NCBI GenBank assembly: GCA_965212245.1
Contig: OZ243107.1
Coordinates: forward strand, 2,852,001-2,916,000
Source: CAKZNE01 sp040222435
GTDB lineage: Bacteria > Bacteroidota > Bacteroidia > Flavobacteriales > Schleiferiaceae
Direction: 5' to 3'
Length of the DNA: 64,000 nt
The notes under the pieces were generated by a model, which ran no database searches, had not been told where the DNA came from, and worked only from the letters and a program-made list of their open reading frames with translations. The position numbers and the translations under genes are program-made. How positions within the stretch are numbered: the stretch's first letter is position 1; every line of letters starts with the position of its first letter. Positions 9,162 through 17,674 of this stretch are shown piece by piece.

Positions 9162-9409
9162 GGTTGACATAATTTTGGTTTCAAACAATGATACATCTTA
9201 TTGGTGTAATTAACTAATTTTTAGATAGTAATGAACTAAGAATCACATTATGAGAAGAGGTTATTCTGTAAATGGAATAGTGTATAAATTAAGTTTTCAA
9301 AAAGTTAAGGTTATTTCTGTTGAATTATAAGCTTCCACGTTATTAAGAAGCGGGGTAAAGGCTTTTGTGAACTTTCTTACGATCTTTGGGCCCATCGTTA
9401 TTAAAACCC

Positions 9410-10015
9410 ATGAAAATGATTAAAAGAATAGGCATAATAACAATCCTTGCCTTTGCAGCGAGTTGCCAGCAACAACCGGAAGAAAAGATACAACTGGCTT
9501 CTGAAACGGATCTAACCTCTGAAAAAGAAAAAATGAAAACCCTCCATGATTATCAGTCCCAAACATTGGGTGGCGAAAACTACGATTTCTCTCAACTGAA
9601 AGGAAAACGGGTATTGGTGGTAAATACGGCCAGTGAATGTGGATATACGTCACAGTATAGTCAGCTACAGGAACTATATGAAACGTACGGTGGGGAGAAC
9701 TTCCAGATCATAGGGTTTCCTTCAAATGATTTTGGTGGACAGGAGCCTGGAAGCAATGATGAAATAGCGCAGTTTTGTCAGCAAAATTATGGGGTAAGTT
9801 TTCCTATGATGGCCAAGACACCGGTTAAAGGGTCAGGTCAACATCCGTTATACAAGTGGCTTACTTCCAAAAACATGAATGGAAAAGAGGATGTGGAAGT
9901 GCAATGGAATTTCAATAAATTCTTAGTGAATGAAAACGGGGAGTGGATGGCTTATTATCCTTCCGGTACTTCCCCGCTTGATGAAAAGATTATAGCTTTT
10001 GCGGAAGGTAAATAA
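9410..10015 (+). CDS. Lipoprotein glutathione peroxidase
   Basis: This thiol peroxidase reduces hydrogen peroxide or lipid hydroperoxides, probably with thioredoxin-like donors. With the ATG at 9410 it has 201 residues and a lipobox (FAASC, Cys19), so it is likely anchored to an envelope membrane. The catalytic residues are visible: Cys77 in NTASECGYT, Gln111 in NDFGGQEPG, and Trp166-Asn167 in VQWNFNKF. Cys123 in FCQQNYGVSFPM fits the resolving cysteine. The peroxidatic residue is Cys, not selenocysteine. An upstream TTG at 9386 would spoil the lipoprotein signal. Two paralogous cysteine-rich secreted proteins flank it on the opposite strand. Confidence 0.92.
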   Translation: MKMIKRIGIITILAFAASCQQQPEEKIQLASETDLTSEKEKMKTLHDYQSQTLGGENYDFSQLKGKRVLVVNTASECGYTSQYSQLQELYETYGGENFQIIGFPSNDFGGQEPGSNDEIAQFCQQNYGVSFPMMAKTPVKGSGQHPLYKWLTSKNMNGKEDVEVQWNFNKFLVNENGEWMAYYPSGTSPLDEKIIAFAEGK

Positions 10016-10038
10016 TTGATGCATTAGTAATAATACAA

Positions 10039-10071
10039 AAAGGGCAGCCAGCGGCTGCCCTTCTTTTTTTT
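10039..10071 (+). terminator. Strong bidirectional terminator after glutathione peroxidase
   Basis: A perfect stem AAGGGCAGCC / GGCTGCCCTT with a 3-base loop is followed by a C and a run of nine T. On the minus strand the hairpin is followed by TTTTGTATT. It can therefore end both the peroxidase transcript and the convergent gene at 10078-10488. Confidence 0.92.
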
Positions 10072-10077
10072 GGATCA

Positions 10078-10488
10078 TTAAAACAGATCGAGGTTGGTAG
10101 GGCTGGAGAACACTACCATATACGGTCCGCATCCGGCACAGTGAATACCGTTGTCCGAATTAGGCAAACCCAGACAGTTGGTAGGGTTGGGAGAAGCCAC
10201 ACCTACAGAGGGAGATCCACATGGCGTGCAGGCATCAATAGTGGGCGTTACAATGGCCCTGTCCCAGAACCAGTCAGGGTTACATGGATTTACAACTTGC
10301 ATTGTTCCAGGCCCGGGAGGAATACAAATAGTTACACTACAGGAAGCTCCACAACCATCTTCTGTATTGAATAACTCAATTTCAAAAGCACAATTAGTGT
10401 TGTTGGTTACGGTTAAGGGACTGGATTGCGCAAGCGCAGTTGCCGCTCCTGCAATTAGCAGAAAGCAGCTGAAAATCATTTTTTTCAT
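10078..10488 (-). CDS. Secreted ten-cysteine protein, paralogue B (uncharacterised)
   Basis: This 136-residue protein has a signal peptide ending ALAQ and ten cysteines in its mature part. It aligns over its whole length with the protein at 8760-9161: both have VTNNT.CAF, ICIPPG, NPCN..W.WDRA..TPT, two C..C pairs, and PNPTNCLGL, and both end with a YxxxFxSPTxL pattern. The two differ mainly by short indels near CIPPG and after NCLGL. Function is unknown. The size, export and dense disulphides suggest a stable extracytoplasmic small protein. No sorting domain is seen. Its 3' end meets the peroxidase gene at the shared terminator. Confidence 0.8.
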   Translation of the reverse strand: MKKMIFSCFLLIAGAATALAQSSPLTVTNNTNCAFEIELFNTEDGCGASCSVTICIPPGPGTMQVVNPCNPDWFWDRAIVTPTIDACTPCGSPSVGVASPNPTNCLGLPNSDNGIHCAGCGPYMVVFSSPTNLDLF

Positions 10489-10551
10489 AGTAGTAGAATT
10501 TTAAATGTTATTCAATAATACTAAAAAATAATGATAGATGTAGTCCAATAA

Positions 10552-11718
10552 CTACACGACTTGTATACAGGAAGCTATTTCAATAGCCTTGATCTTCAGG
10601 TTTTCAATATCTGCTTCTGCGTTAGCATAGGTCAAGGCTACACCCATCCTGCGGTAGGCCCGGGTAGAAGGTTTACCAAAAAGCCGAATATCGGAATTCG
10701 AATAAACAAGAGCCTTTTCCACACCCGAAAAAACCGGTGTGGAGGTGCTTTCTCCCTGTGCCAGAATTACGGCTGAAACCCCTGCACGTTCCAATTTCAC
10801 TTCGGGTATGGGGAAACCCAGAATGGCGCGGGCGTGTAATTCAAATTCACTGAGGTTTTGCGTGCCGGCCAGGGTTACCATACCTGTATCATGCGGACGA
10901 GGTGAGAGTTCTGAAAAGTATACACCCTCCTTTCCAATAAAAAACTCAATGCCCCATATACCAGCACCACCCAAAGCTTCGGTAACCTTAGCTGACATTT
11001 CCTGGGCATTCTTAAGATCTTTATCCAAAACAGGGCAGGGCTGCCAGCTTTCCTGGTAATCGCCTCTTTCCTGCCTGTGTCCAATAGGTGGGCAATACAG
11101 GGTAGGCCCGTTATTTTGGGTTACGGTTAATAGGGTTATCTCGGTATGAAAATTCACAAATTCTTCAATAATCACTTCCTGCAAATCGCCACGGCTGCCG
11201 CTTAGCGCATAGTGCCAGCTCTTATCAATATCTGCCTCTGTTTTAATAACCGATTGTCCTTTACCGGATGAAGACATCAGTGGTTTTATAACGCAGGGCA
11301 TGCCAATCTTGCTTACTGCATCTTTAAAGTCTTTCAGGTTATCAGCATATTCATACTTAGCCGTACGTAAGCCTAGTTTTTTAGCAGCCAAATCCCGTAT
11401 AAGCTTACGGTTCATGGTATAATTAGCGGCTTTGGCACTGGGTACTACAGTAATGCCCTGTTCTTCAAAATCGTAAAAGCGCTCGGTACGGATACTTTCT
11501 ACCTCTGGTACCACCAGTTTAGGCTGGTGCTTTTCAATAACAGCATTCAGTTGATCTCCATCAAGCATATTAATAACTTCAAATTCATCGGCTACCTGCA
11601 TGGCGGGTGCTCCGGCATAACTATCACAAGCCACTACGTATTCGCCTAGTCTTTTTAGGGCGATAACCAACTCTTTACCTAATTCACCTGATCCGAGGAG
11701 TACTATTTTTTGCTGCAT
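10552..11718 (-). CDS. purT: Formate-dependent GAR transformylase PurT
   Basis: This phosphoribosylglycinamide formyltransferase 2 catalyses the folate-independent third step of purine synthesis, using formate and ATP. The 388 residues match the family length (about 390). The N-terminal Rossmann-like part begins KIVLLGSGELGKE. The ATP-grasp domain has CVIKPLMSSSGKGQS, and the C-terminus has ELSPRPHDTGMVTL, which is diagnostic of PurT/PurK. The frame can open at GTG 11727, but the ATG at 11718 gives the family N-terminus. A near-consensus −7 box (TAAATTCG, minus strand) lies about 25 bases upstream. No other pur genes are nearby. Confidence 0.95.
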   Translation of the reverse strand: MQQKIVLLGSGELGKELVIALKRLGEYVVACDSYAGAPAMQVADEFEVINMLDGDQLNAVIEKHQPKLVVPEVESIRTERFYDFEEQGITVVPSAKAANYTMNRKLIRDLAAKKLGLRTAKYEYADNLKDFKDAVSKIGMPCVIKPLMSSSGKGQSVIKTEADIDKSWHYALSGSRGDLQEVIIEEFVNFHTEITLLTVTQNNGPTLYCPPIGHRQERGDYQESWQPCPVLDKDLKNAQEMSAKVTEALGGAGIWGIEFFIGKEGVYFSELSPRPHDTGMVTLAGTQNLSEFELHARAILGFPIPEVKLERAGVSAVILAQGESTSTPVFSGVEKALVYSNSDIRLFGKPSTRAYRRMGVALTYANAEADIENLKIKAIEIASCIQVV

Positions 11719-11825
11719 GAAGCTCACATTTTATTAGGAATGCGAATTTAGGAATAGATTTAAACGTAAGGGATCACATGCTATTTAATTCATGGTATAG
11801 TAGCTTTGCCCAAAGAAGACCAGTT

Positions 11826-12224
11826 ATGAAAAAAGATATCCATTTTCCCGAAGTTACAGACATTAAGGTAGCCGTAGGTAAGCGTGTAGATGAAAAGGGT
11901 GAGAGTGACTTTTACGTATACATTATCAATAATAAACCGACTGATATTGAAAATATAATGGTGGTGTCCAATGCTTCTGAGCATGAGGATGGCAGTGGAC
12001 GCAAGACATCTACACTCCGTCATTTTATGGAGCACCTGGATAAACAAAGCTCCACCCGAGTGGAACGGATTGACCCGAAAGTGTTTGGCTTTCACAATAC
12101 ATTTTGGGTAAGTTTTTATATTGGCAGGGAATTATTTGACTATAAGTTCAGGATAGCCCCGTTTTCGGAATGGGAGTTGGAGGAGGTTCCTGAGTTGGAT
12201 ATGCAAGGAAAAACAGCCTATTGA
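11826..12224 (+). CDS. Conserved hypothetical protein
   Basis: This is a 132-residue soluble protein from the ATG at 11826 (MKKDIHFPEV). An upstream ATG at 11778 adds an unconvincing 16 residues. The pattern of a short helix-free beta protein with DFYVYIINNKPTDIENIMVVSNASE and FWVSFYIGRELFDYKF resembles a small uncharacterised family I believe is widespread in Bacteroidota. No signal peptide or catalytic motif is visible. Its stop falls 2 bases before the ATG of the next gene, so it probably heads an operon with the exported protein, csaA and the EcsC-like gene. Confidence 0.7.
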   Translation: MKKDIHFPEVTDIKVAVGKRVDEKGESDFYVYIINNKPTDIENIMVVSNASEHEDGSGRKTSTLRHFMEHLDKQSSTRVERIDPKVFGFHNTFWVSFYIGRELFDYKFRIAPFSEWELEEVPELDMQGKTAY

Positions 12225-12226
12225 TT

Positions 12227-12925
12227 ATGAAAAAGCTATTAACGGTTTTGAGCATACTGAGTATGCTTTGCACAGCACTGGCGCAGAGTGAACGCGGTGA
12301 TACTTCATATACTGTTACCTATTTTAAAGGAATAGATCAATCGGGAGGCGCAACGGTGTGCAATGACCTTGAGGTAAAGGTGGACATCAAAAAGGAAGTT
12401 CCTAAATGGGTACGTGAGGCCGTGTTAAAGGATCTTTCTGAAAAACTCAGACCGGCCGGTATTCACGAGTACCCACCGGAGGATTCATTATATAAAACCT
12501 GTGAAAACTGGAATACACATAAGATCAGATTATTCTCTGAAATTTTGTATTGGGAACCGAACGATAAAATGTGTCTGGCTTTTTATGTGGATGAAGAAGA
12601 TTGTTGTGACCCCCGGAAAAATAAGAGAAGAGTTCACATCCGTAATGTCAATCTCAAAAACAAGACCTTTTATGATTTGAATGCGTTCTACAAGAAATAC
12701 AAAGCACAGATCGATCAGGACGTAATGAGCCATGTACGCAGGAAATACCGTTCTAACCGTGAGCGCAGATACATAAGAATGATAGAGATTGAAGAACAGC
12801 CACCCCTGGGGTTTGATAAACGGGGCCTGATGGTATTCACTGTCTCAACCATTGGTGGGAATAATCAGCATGTACTTTGGGTGGTATCTCATACCCGTTT
12901 ACCTGAACCACTTCCTATACAATGA
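12227..12925 (+). CDS. Secreted hypothetical protein
   Basis: I do not recognise this protein. It has 232 residues with a signal peptide (MKKLLTVLSILSMLCTALAQ). The mature part is rich in charged residues and has four cysteines, including an adjacent pair in EEDCCDPRKNKRR. A basic helical stretch (about 160-185, KKYKAQIDQDVMSHVRRKYRSNRERR) follows. No enzyme motif is seen. It overlaps the following csaA gene by 4 bases (ATGA), indicating translational coupling. The start at ATG 12227 follows the previous stop by 2 bases. Confidence 0.65.
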   Translation: MKKLLTVLSILSMLCTALAQSERGDTSYTVTYFKGIDQSGGATVCNDLEVKVDIKKEVPKWVREAVLKDLSEKLRPAGIHEYPPEDSLYKTCENWNTHKIRLFSEILYWEPNDKMCLAFYVDEEDCCDPRKNKRRVHIRNVNLKNKTFYDLNAFYKKYKAQIDQDVMSHVRRKYRSNRERRYIRMIEIEEQPPLGFDKRGLMVFTVSTIGGNNQHVLWVVSHTRLPEPLPIQ

Positions 12926-13251
12926 TTAATTGGTCTGATTTTGAAAAGGTGGAGATTCGATTGGGCACCGTGGTTCAGGTTGATGAATTTCCCAAAGCCC
13001 GCAAGCCTGCTTATAAATTGGTTATAGATTTTGGTCCGCTGGGCATACGCAAGACTTCTGCCCAAATCGCTACATTATATAAGCCACAAGACATCCTGGG
13101 GAAACAGGTGGCGGCTGTCGTTAATTTTCCTCCCAAGCAAATCGCTGACTTTATGAGCAACTGTTTAGTTCTGGGAGCGGTAGGAGAAAATGGTGAGGTA
13201 ACTTTATTAACCGGTATGGGACTGGCGGATAACGGACTTCGGATTTCCTGA
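12922..13251 (+). CDS. csaA: CsaA-type tRNA-binding-domain protein
   Basis: This 109-residue protein consists of a single tRNA-binding OB-fold domain, like the dimeric CsaA chaperone and the EMAP-II/MetRS C-terminal domain. Typical segments are FEKVEIRLGTVVQVDEFPKARKPAYKLVIDFG, read in parts from residue 7, and VAAVVNFPPKQIADFMSNCLVLGA. CsaA has been described as a protein-export-related chaperone in Bacillus; whether that applies here is unknown. It starts inside the stop of the upstream exported-protein gene (4-base overlap). Confidence 0.9.
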   Translation: MINWSDFEKVEIRLGTVVQVDEFPKARKPAYKLVIDFGPLGIRKTSAQIATLYKPQDILGKQVAAVVNFPPKQIADFMSNCLVLGAVGENGEVTLLTGMGLADNGLRIS

Positions 13252-13300
13252 ATCCGGAAGAAGAATATATTTAGGAACATTATTTGCACATTTGATTTTT

Positions 13301-13906
13301 GTGAAAAAACCGCAGTATACCGCTGATCTTATTGTTGATCGTCTTTATGACGTAATAACCCATATCCCCGAACCCAGGCTTAAGGGTAAACCCTCAGATG
13401 AAGTATTTGTAAAAGGGCTCATCCGGCAATCATCTATCAAAAGCAGTTCGGTGTCAGCCGCATTATCGGTTCCTGGTGGTGTAGTGGGTGTTTTATCGGT
13501 AATTCCGGATGTAATGACCGTATGGCGTATTCAGGCCCAAATGATCAGTAATGTGGCCGCGGCCTACGGGAAGAATAGTTTACTTACCCGCGAACAAATG
13601 CTCTGGTGTATGTTCCGGCAGGTGGGAGTGGGGCTGGTAAAAGAACTGGTGGTTCAGCAGGGCGGCCGTTACCTGGTAAAACACTATGGTAAAAAAAACC
13701 TCACCGACCTTATTCATAAATTAGGAGTAAAAATTGCGCATAACCAGGCTTCGCGATGGGCTGGACGCATAATCCCCGTGGTAGGATCCGTATCTGCAGG
13801 AGCCTTAACTTATTATGATACCAAACGGGTTGGTAAAAACGCCATGCAGCTATATTCAAAAGATGTTATTCTGTTACCACCTGCTCCTCAGAGTAAGCTT
13901 CAATAA
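13301..13906 (+). CDS. EcsC-like family protein
   Basis: This protein of about 201 residues probably starts at GTG 13301; the frame also opens at TTG 13292. A glycine-rich amphipathic segment (VPGGVVGVLSVIPDVMTVW) and a second one (GRIIPVVGSVSAGALTYYDTKRVGK) resemble the membrane-associating helices of EcsC-family proteins. EcsC is linked to an ABC transporter in Bacillus, but no transporter is adjacent here. It lies 49 bases after csaA in the same direction and may share its transcript. Function is unknown. Confidence 0.6.
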   Translation: MKKPQYTADLIVDRLYDVITHIPEPRLKGKPSDEVFVKGLIRQSSIKSSSVSAALSVPGGVVGVLSVIPDVMTVWRIQAQMISNVAAAYGKNSLLTREQMLWCMFRQVGVGLVKELVVQQGGRYLVKHYGKKNLTDLIHKLGVKIAHNQASRWAGRIIPVVGSVSAGALTYYDTKRVGKNAMQLYSKDVILLPPAPQSKLQ

Positions 13907-13949
13907 CCCTATAGCCGGAAAGCTGCCGCATTTTTAGCAATTTTGAAGA

Positions 13950-14623
13950 ATGGATACGTAGCAGATCCAGGAAATCATATTATTATCACTCATAGCAGAA
14001 GCCGCTATTCCAGTTGGGGCTTTTTAGGGGCTATTAGCGAAATATATCCACGCTGGCTCAATGAGGAATGGCGACACAGTATTATTGCCTTTGGTGGAGG
14101 AGCCTTACTGTCCGCTGTAAGCCTGGTGCTGGTACCTGAAGGTATTCGTCACATATCTGTAATTGCGGCCTGTATGGCATTTATAGGGGGTGGGGGTATT
14201 CTTCTGTATAATAGACTATAAGCTATCTAAAAAGAAAGGATCAACAGCTCAGCTAATGGCTATGTTGCTGTATTTTGTGCCGGAGGCCGTGGCATTGGGA
14301 GCAGCTTTGGTTGACGGTATGTTACTGGCATTTCTTATAGCCATACAAAACCTGCCGGAGGGTTTTAATGCTAAAGTTAAATTATTACTGGCCTTTATGG
14401 CTTTGGCCTTGCTGGGACCCCTTAGTGCTTTTTTTGGGCCACCGTTCTGGCTGATCAAAAAGCTGTTTTAGGTGTGCTTATGGTATTCAGCTCAGGCGGA
14501 ATATTATTTCTTACTTTCCAGGATATTGCTCCGCAAGCCCGCCTTGAAAAGCACTGGGCACCTACTTTGGGAGCCGTATTAGGATTTGCCCTTGGCCTTA
14601 TGGGGCATATGTTAAGTGCTTAA
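13950..14623 (+). pseudogene. ZIP-family metal transporter, decayed (nonsense + three frameshifts)
   Basis: Three frames together encode one ZIP-like divalent cation transporter. An ATG at 13950 is followed by TAG in codon 4 (13959-13961), then QIQEIILLSLIAEAAIPVGA. The frame shifts at the T5 run 14021-14025 and continues FLGAISEIYPRW...AFGGGALLSAVSLVLVPEGI...GGGGILLYNRL. It shifts again near 14215 to KKKGSTAQLMAMLLYFVPEAVALGA...AIQNLPEGFNA, and a third time around the T7 run 14429-14435 to ADQKAVLGVLMVFSSGGILFLTFQDIAPQA...GLMGHMLSA. About ten residues seem missing after EGFNA. The conserved ZIP motifs (PEA, NLPEGFN) survive, so decay looks recent. Sequencing error at homopolymers is an alternative but does not explain the stop codon. 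Confidence 0.8.
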
Positions 14624-15825
14624 GTATTCTGCTTTGCCGGGGTGTCTTCGGGCTTGCTTCCCGTATTGCGGATGTTGACCACCTTTTTCAACATGTCAAA
14701 CCAAAATGGAGCACCTAAGGTAATGGCAAGGGCCGTAACCAACCATCCTATAATTTTCTGAATGGAAACCTGGCTGGCAATAGTCTTTAAGGATAGTACC
14801 ATGTAATTCCATAAAGTTGTTATTCGCTCTTTGAAGCTTATTTTTTCACTTTTCTTTTTAGCAATGAAATGCTGGTATTGAGGCACATCCCATCCCATTC
14901 CAAGTATGGAGCGGGCTTCAAAAAGCTCATCGGTTACCAGTTCATGCACTACACCACGAATGGAATCAATACGAGACTGGGTACGCGGGCTTAATTTTTC
15001 CGGACCGGCCTTAGTCAACGTTTGTGAAACAGCATTACTTGCAGAATCTTTCAAAACAGGGGAAATGGAATTTTCTTTATTAGCTTCAGTATCTATATTG
15101 GATTGTGATTCAATATAACTGTCGGCCAGATTAACCATCTGTTGCCGTGCTTCAGGATCATTGGCCAGTTTATCAGCAATGCTGAATGTGTCAGCGTCAA
15201 TAAGCACGCTAATCACCAGGCCCAATACCAGTAATACTTTTTGCACATGCCGCTTATACCAGCCGGAAGCCCTTTGCATCATATCATCATACCATTGTTG
15301 CAGCAGCTGATCCAACTTGGTTACATCACCCTGTGCTTCCTTTACAAAGGTGAGAAGAGCCGTACGGGTGGGGCCTTCCGGCACCTCTTGTTTTATGCGC
15401 TCCGCCACATCATTAAAGTTCCGGTTTATCGTATTAGGGTCGTCCAGTATATCCAGCAGTATTTTAGAAAAGTTGGCTTTATTGAGATAGGAGGGGCGGT
15501 TAAGACTGGCACTACTGCCTTTCTGGGGTTTGGTTTTAGCAAACTTCTGAATGAGTGGATGCTGGTAGAACTTAATACCTAAATCAGCGGAGCCCGTTTG
15601 GGTCGTTTTATTTTGCTCATCCAGTTTTTGCTGTTTTTTGGTTGAATTTCCAGCGTCAAAATTATCGCTGAGCATGGTTCGGATGGCGGTGTGTAACACT
15701 TCACCCCGCTTAGAAGTGAACACTGACATGATCAGTTCATTGAGGCTGGAAACCAATAAGCTTAAGAGAAGATAGACCATGATCAGACCGATCACGATAT
15801 CCAGGAAGTCAGATCCGAATAGCAT
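14620..15825 (-). CDS. Uncharacterised membrane protein
   Basis: The 401-residue protein has an N-terminal transmembrane helix (about 8-30), a long soluble, mostly helical region rich in Q, K and S, a helix near 195-212 and another near 362-382. The last part ITLGAPFWFDMLKKVVNIRN is a pattern I associate with a widespread family of uncharacterised bacterial membrane proteins. No catalytic motif is visible. The stop codon shares the TTAA at 14620-14623 with the end of the ZIP pseudogene on the other strand. Function is unknown. Confidence 0.75.
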   Translation of the reverse strand: MLFGSDFLDIVIGLIMVYLLLSLLVSSLNELIMSVFTSKRGEVLHTAIRTMLSDNFDAGNSTKKQQKLDEQNKTTQTGSADLGIKFYQHPLIQKFAKTKPQKGSSASLNRPSYLNKANFSKILLDILDDPNTINRNFNDVAERIKQEVPEGPTRTALLTFVKEAQGDVTKLDQLLQQWYDDMMQRASGWYKRHVQKVLLVLGLVISVLIDADTFSIADKLANDPEARQQMVNLADSYIESQSNIDTEANKENSISPVLKDSASNAVSQTLTKAGPEKLSPRTQSRIDSIRGVVHELVTDELFEARSILGMGWDVPQYQHFIAKKKSEKISFKERITTLWNYMVLSLKTIASQVSIQKIIGWLVTALAITLGAPFWFDMLKKVVNIRNTGSKPEDTPAKQNT

Positions 15826-16007
15826 AATTTAGAGGTTTGGTTATTGTTTGATTTGGTGTATTAAATGTAATAAAAATGTAGGACGCCTTATGATCGGTTA
15901 ACTCAAAATAAGTGGCGCCTCACTCAAAAATAAACAGACTTTACACCAAAGCGGCTATTTTCTGCTGAATAACAACATATTCATTATCAGGTTTGGCTTA
16001 GGAGTTA

Positions 16008-16015
16008 TACCTTTG
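16008..16015 (+). promoter_or_regulatory. −7 box TACCTTTG upstream of mdh
   Basis: A perfect TAnnTTTG match lies 41 bases before the mdh start. The −33 element is not obvious at the usual spacing. The 231-bp gap 15826-16056 otherwise holds nothing I can identify. Confidence 0.4.
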
Positions 16016-16056
16016 GACGCCCAAATGATTTCAACAATTAAAATTGACATACAAGA

Positions 16057-16995
16057 ATGAAAATCACCGTAGTAGGTGCCGGTAACGTAGGCGCCACCTG
16101 TGCCGATGCTTGTGCACGCCAGGAATTAGCTAATGAAGTGGTATTAGTGGACATTAAAGAAGGTCTTGCCGAAGGTAAGTCGCTGGATATGTGGGAAACC
16201 TCACCTATCAGTCTTTATGATACCCGTATCACCGGTTCTACTAATGATTATTCCAAAACGGCTGATTCTGATGTGGTGGTTATCACCTCAGGTTTACCGC
16301 GCAAACCGGGTATGAGCCGTGATGACCTGATCAATACCAACGCCAAGATTGTGAAAATGGTTACTGAGAATGTGATAGAGCATTCTCCTGAAGCTATTAT
16401 TATTGTGGTATCCAACCCACTTGATGTGATGTGTTATACCGCTTACCTGGCCAGAGGTAAGAAAAACAAGAATAAAGTGATTGGTATGGCTGGTATCCTG
16501 GATACTGCCCGTTACCGCTCTTTCCTGGCCCTTGAACTTAATTGTTCACCTAAAGATATTCAGGCGGTGCTAATGGGAGGTCATGGTGATACGATGGTAC
16601 CTTTACCCCGTTATACCACCGTAAGTGGTATTCCTGTAACTGAACTGGTAGCCAAAGATAAACTGGATGCCATTATTGAGCGCACTAAGAAAGGTGGTGG
16701 CGAGCTGGTAAACCTCATGGGTACCTCAGCCTGGTACGCTCCAGGTACCGCTGCGGCTCAAATGGTAGAAGCTATTGTTCGTGATCAGAAACGTATTTTC
16801 CCATGCTGCGCATGGTTGGAAGGAGAGTACGGTCTTAATGATATTTACCTGGGTGTACCTGTTAAGTTAGGTAAGGATGGTATAGAAGAGATCATTGAAC
16901 TGGATCTTAACGATGAAGAAAAAGCGCTGTTGAACGAATCAGCCGGCCATGTACGTGAAGTAATGGACGTATTGGATGAAATGAAGATGTTCTAA
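16057..16995 (+). CDS. mdh: Malate dehydrogenase (NAD)
   Basis: This TCA-cycle enzyme interconverts malate and oxaloacetate in the cytoplasm. The 312 residues match the LDH-like MDH family. The dinucleotide loop is GAGNVGA (7-13), followed by Asp32 at the end of beta-2 (VLVDI), which favours NAD. Substrate-binding arginines are Arg82 (GLPRKPGMSRDD), Arg88 and Arg152. The catalytic pair is Asp149 (GILDTARYR) and His176 (GGHGDTMVP). It is monocistronic, with its own promoter-like box upstream and a terminator downstream. Confidence 0.97.
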   Translation: MKITVVGAGNVGATCADACARQELANEVVLVDIKEGLAEGKSLDMWETSPISLYDTRITGSTNDYSKTADSDVVVITSGLPRKPGMSRDDLINTNAKIVKMVTENVIEHSPEAIIIVVSNPLDVMCYTAYLARGKKNKNKVIGMAGILDTARYRSFLALELNCSPKDIQAVLMGGHGDTMVPLPRYTTVSGIPVTELVAKDKLDAIIERTKKGGGELVNLMGTSAWYAPGTAAAQMVEAIVRDQKRIFPCCAWLEGEYGLNDIYLGVPVKLGKDGIEEIIELDLNDEEKALLNESAGHVREVMDVLDEMKMF

Positions 16996-17015
16996 GCCAT
17001 TGAAAAATGTATTTG

Positions 17016-17046
17016 AAAGCCTCTCCCTCTAAAGGAGGGGCTTTTT
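17016..17046 (+). terminator. Rho-independent terminator of mdh
   Basis: Arms AAAGCCTCTCC (17016-17026) and GGAGGGGCTTT (17034-17044) pair with one wobble around a 7-base loop and are followed by a T tract interrupted by one C. Confidence 0.88.
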
Positions 17047-17109
17047 CTTTTTCAGGCAGCTCCTGTGAACATTTGAACCTCAGGACCTTGTTTACGGTTA
17101 TTTAAAATT

Positions 17110-17478
17110 ATGGGTAAACAAATCTTAAAAAAAGGTTTCAGGCGATTGCGGAAAACCCGTATTGTCCGTCCCTTTGATACTAAGGAGAATATCATTCTTC
17201 GTGATTTTCTGGCCCTGGAGCGAACCACACTGGCCAATGAGCGAACCCTGTTTGCCTACATCCGTACCAGCTTATACCTTATTCTGGGTGGTATAGCCTT
17301 GTTGCAGTTAAAGGAGTTTAATCATTTAAAATGGTTGGGATATACATCTTTTGCCATCAGTTTCATTCTCATCTTCTACGGTATCATCCGTTATGTTGTA
17401 TTAAAACGCAAGCTTCAAAAATTCTATAACAGTATTGATTTACAACATATATCTACCAAAGGAGTAAAGGAAGATTAG
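17110..17478 (+). CDS. DUF202 (YidH-like) membrane protein
   Basis: This 122-residue protein has two transmembrane helices (about 58-74 and 80-102). The segment FLALERTTLANERTLFAYIRT before the first helix is the DUF202 signature. Molecular function is unknown for the family. Its position between mdh and a convergent SLC13 transporter gives no functional hint. Confidence 0.85.
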   Translation: MGKQILKKGFRRLRKTRIVRPFDTKENIILRDFLALERTTLANERTLFAYIRTSLYLILGGIALLQLKEFNHLKWLGYTSFAISFILIFYGIIRYVVLKRKLQKFYNSIDLQHISTKGVKED

Positions 17479-17674
17479 ATAGGTATCAGTTTGTTTTATT
17501 GAATGATTGAATGACCTGGAACGTTTCAGGTAAATTTCCCATACCATTATATAAGGGTAGCACATATCAGCTAATTGTTTCCCCACCTGAATTAACCGGA
17601 AATGAAATGTTACGCAGTCCTTCTAAGTCTTTTCAGTTTAAGTCTTTTACACGGTAAGCCCTGATGTTTTCGGA

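Noticed and set aside
10151..10504. Plus-strand open frame of 117 codons over the ten-cysteine gene B
   Set aside because: The minus-strand frame has a signal peptide and a paralogue; the plus-strand frame has neither.
13201..13265. Hairpin at the csaA 3' end (GGATT/AATCC) as terminator
   Set aside because: Stem is short and bulged with no T tract, and the next gene follows closely in the same direction.
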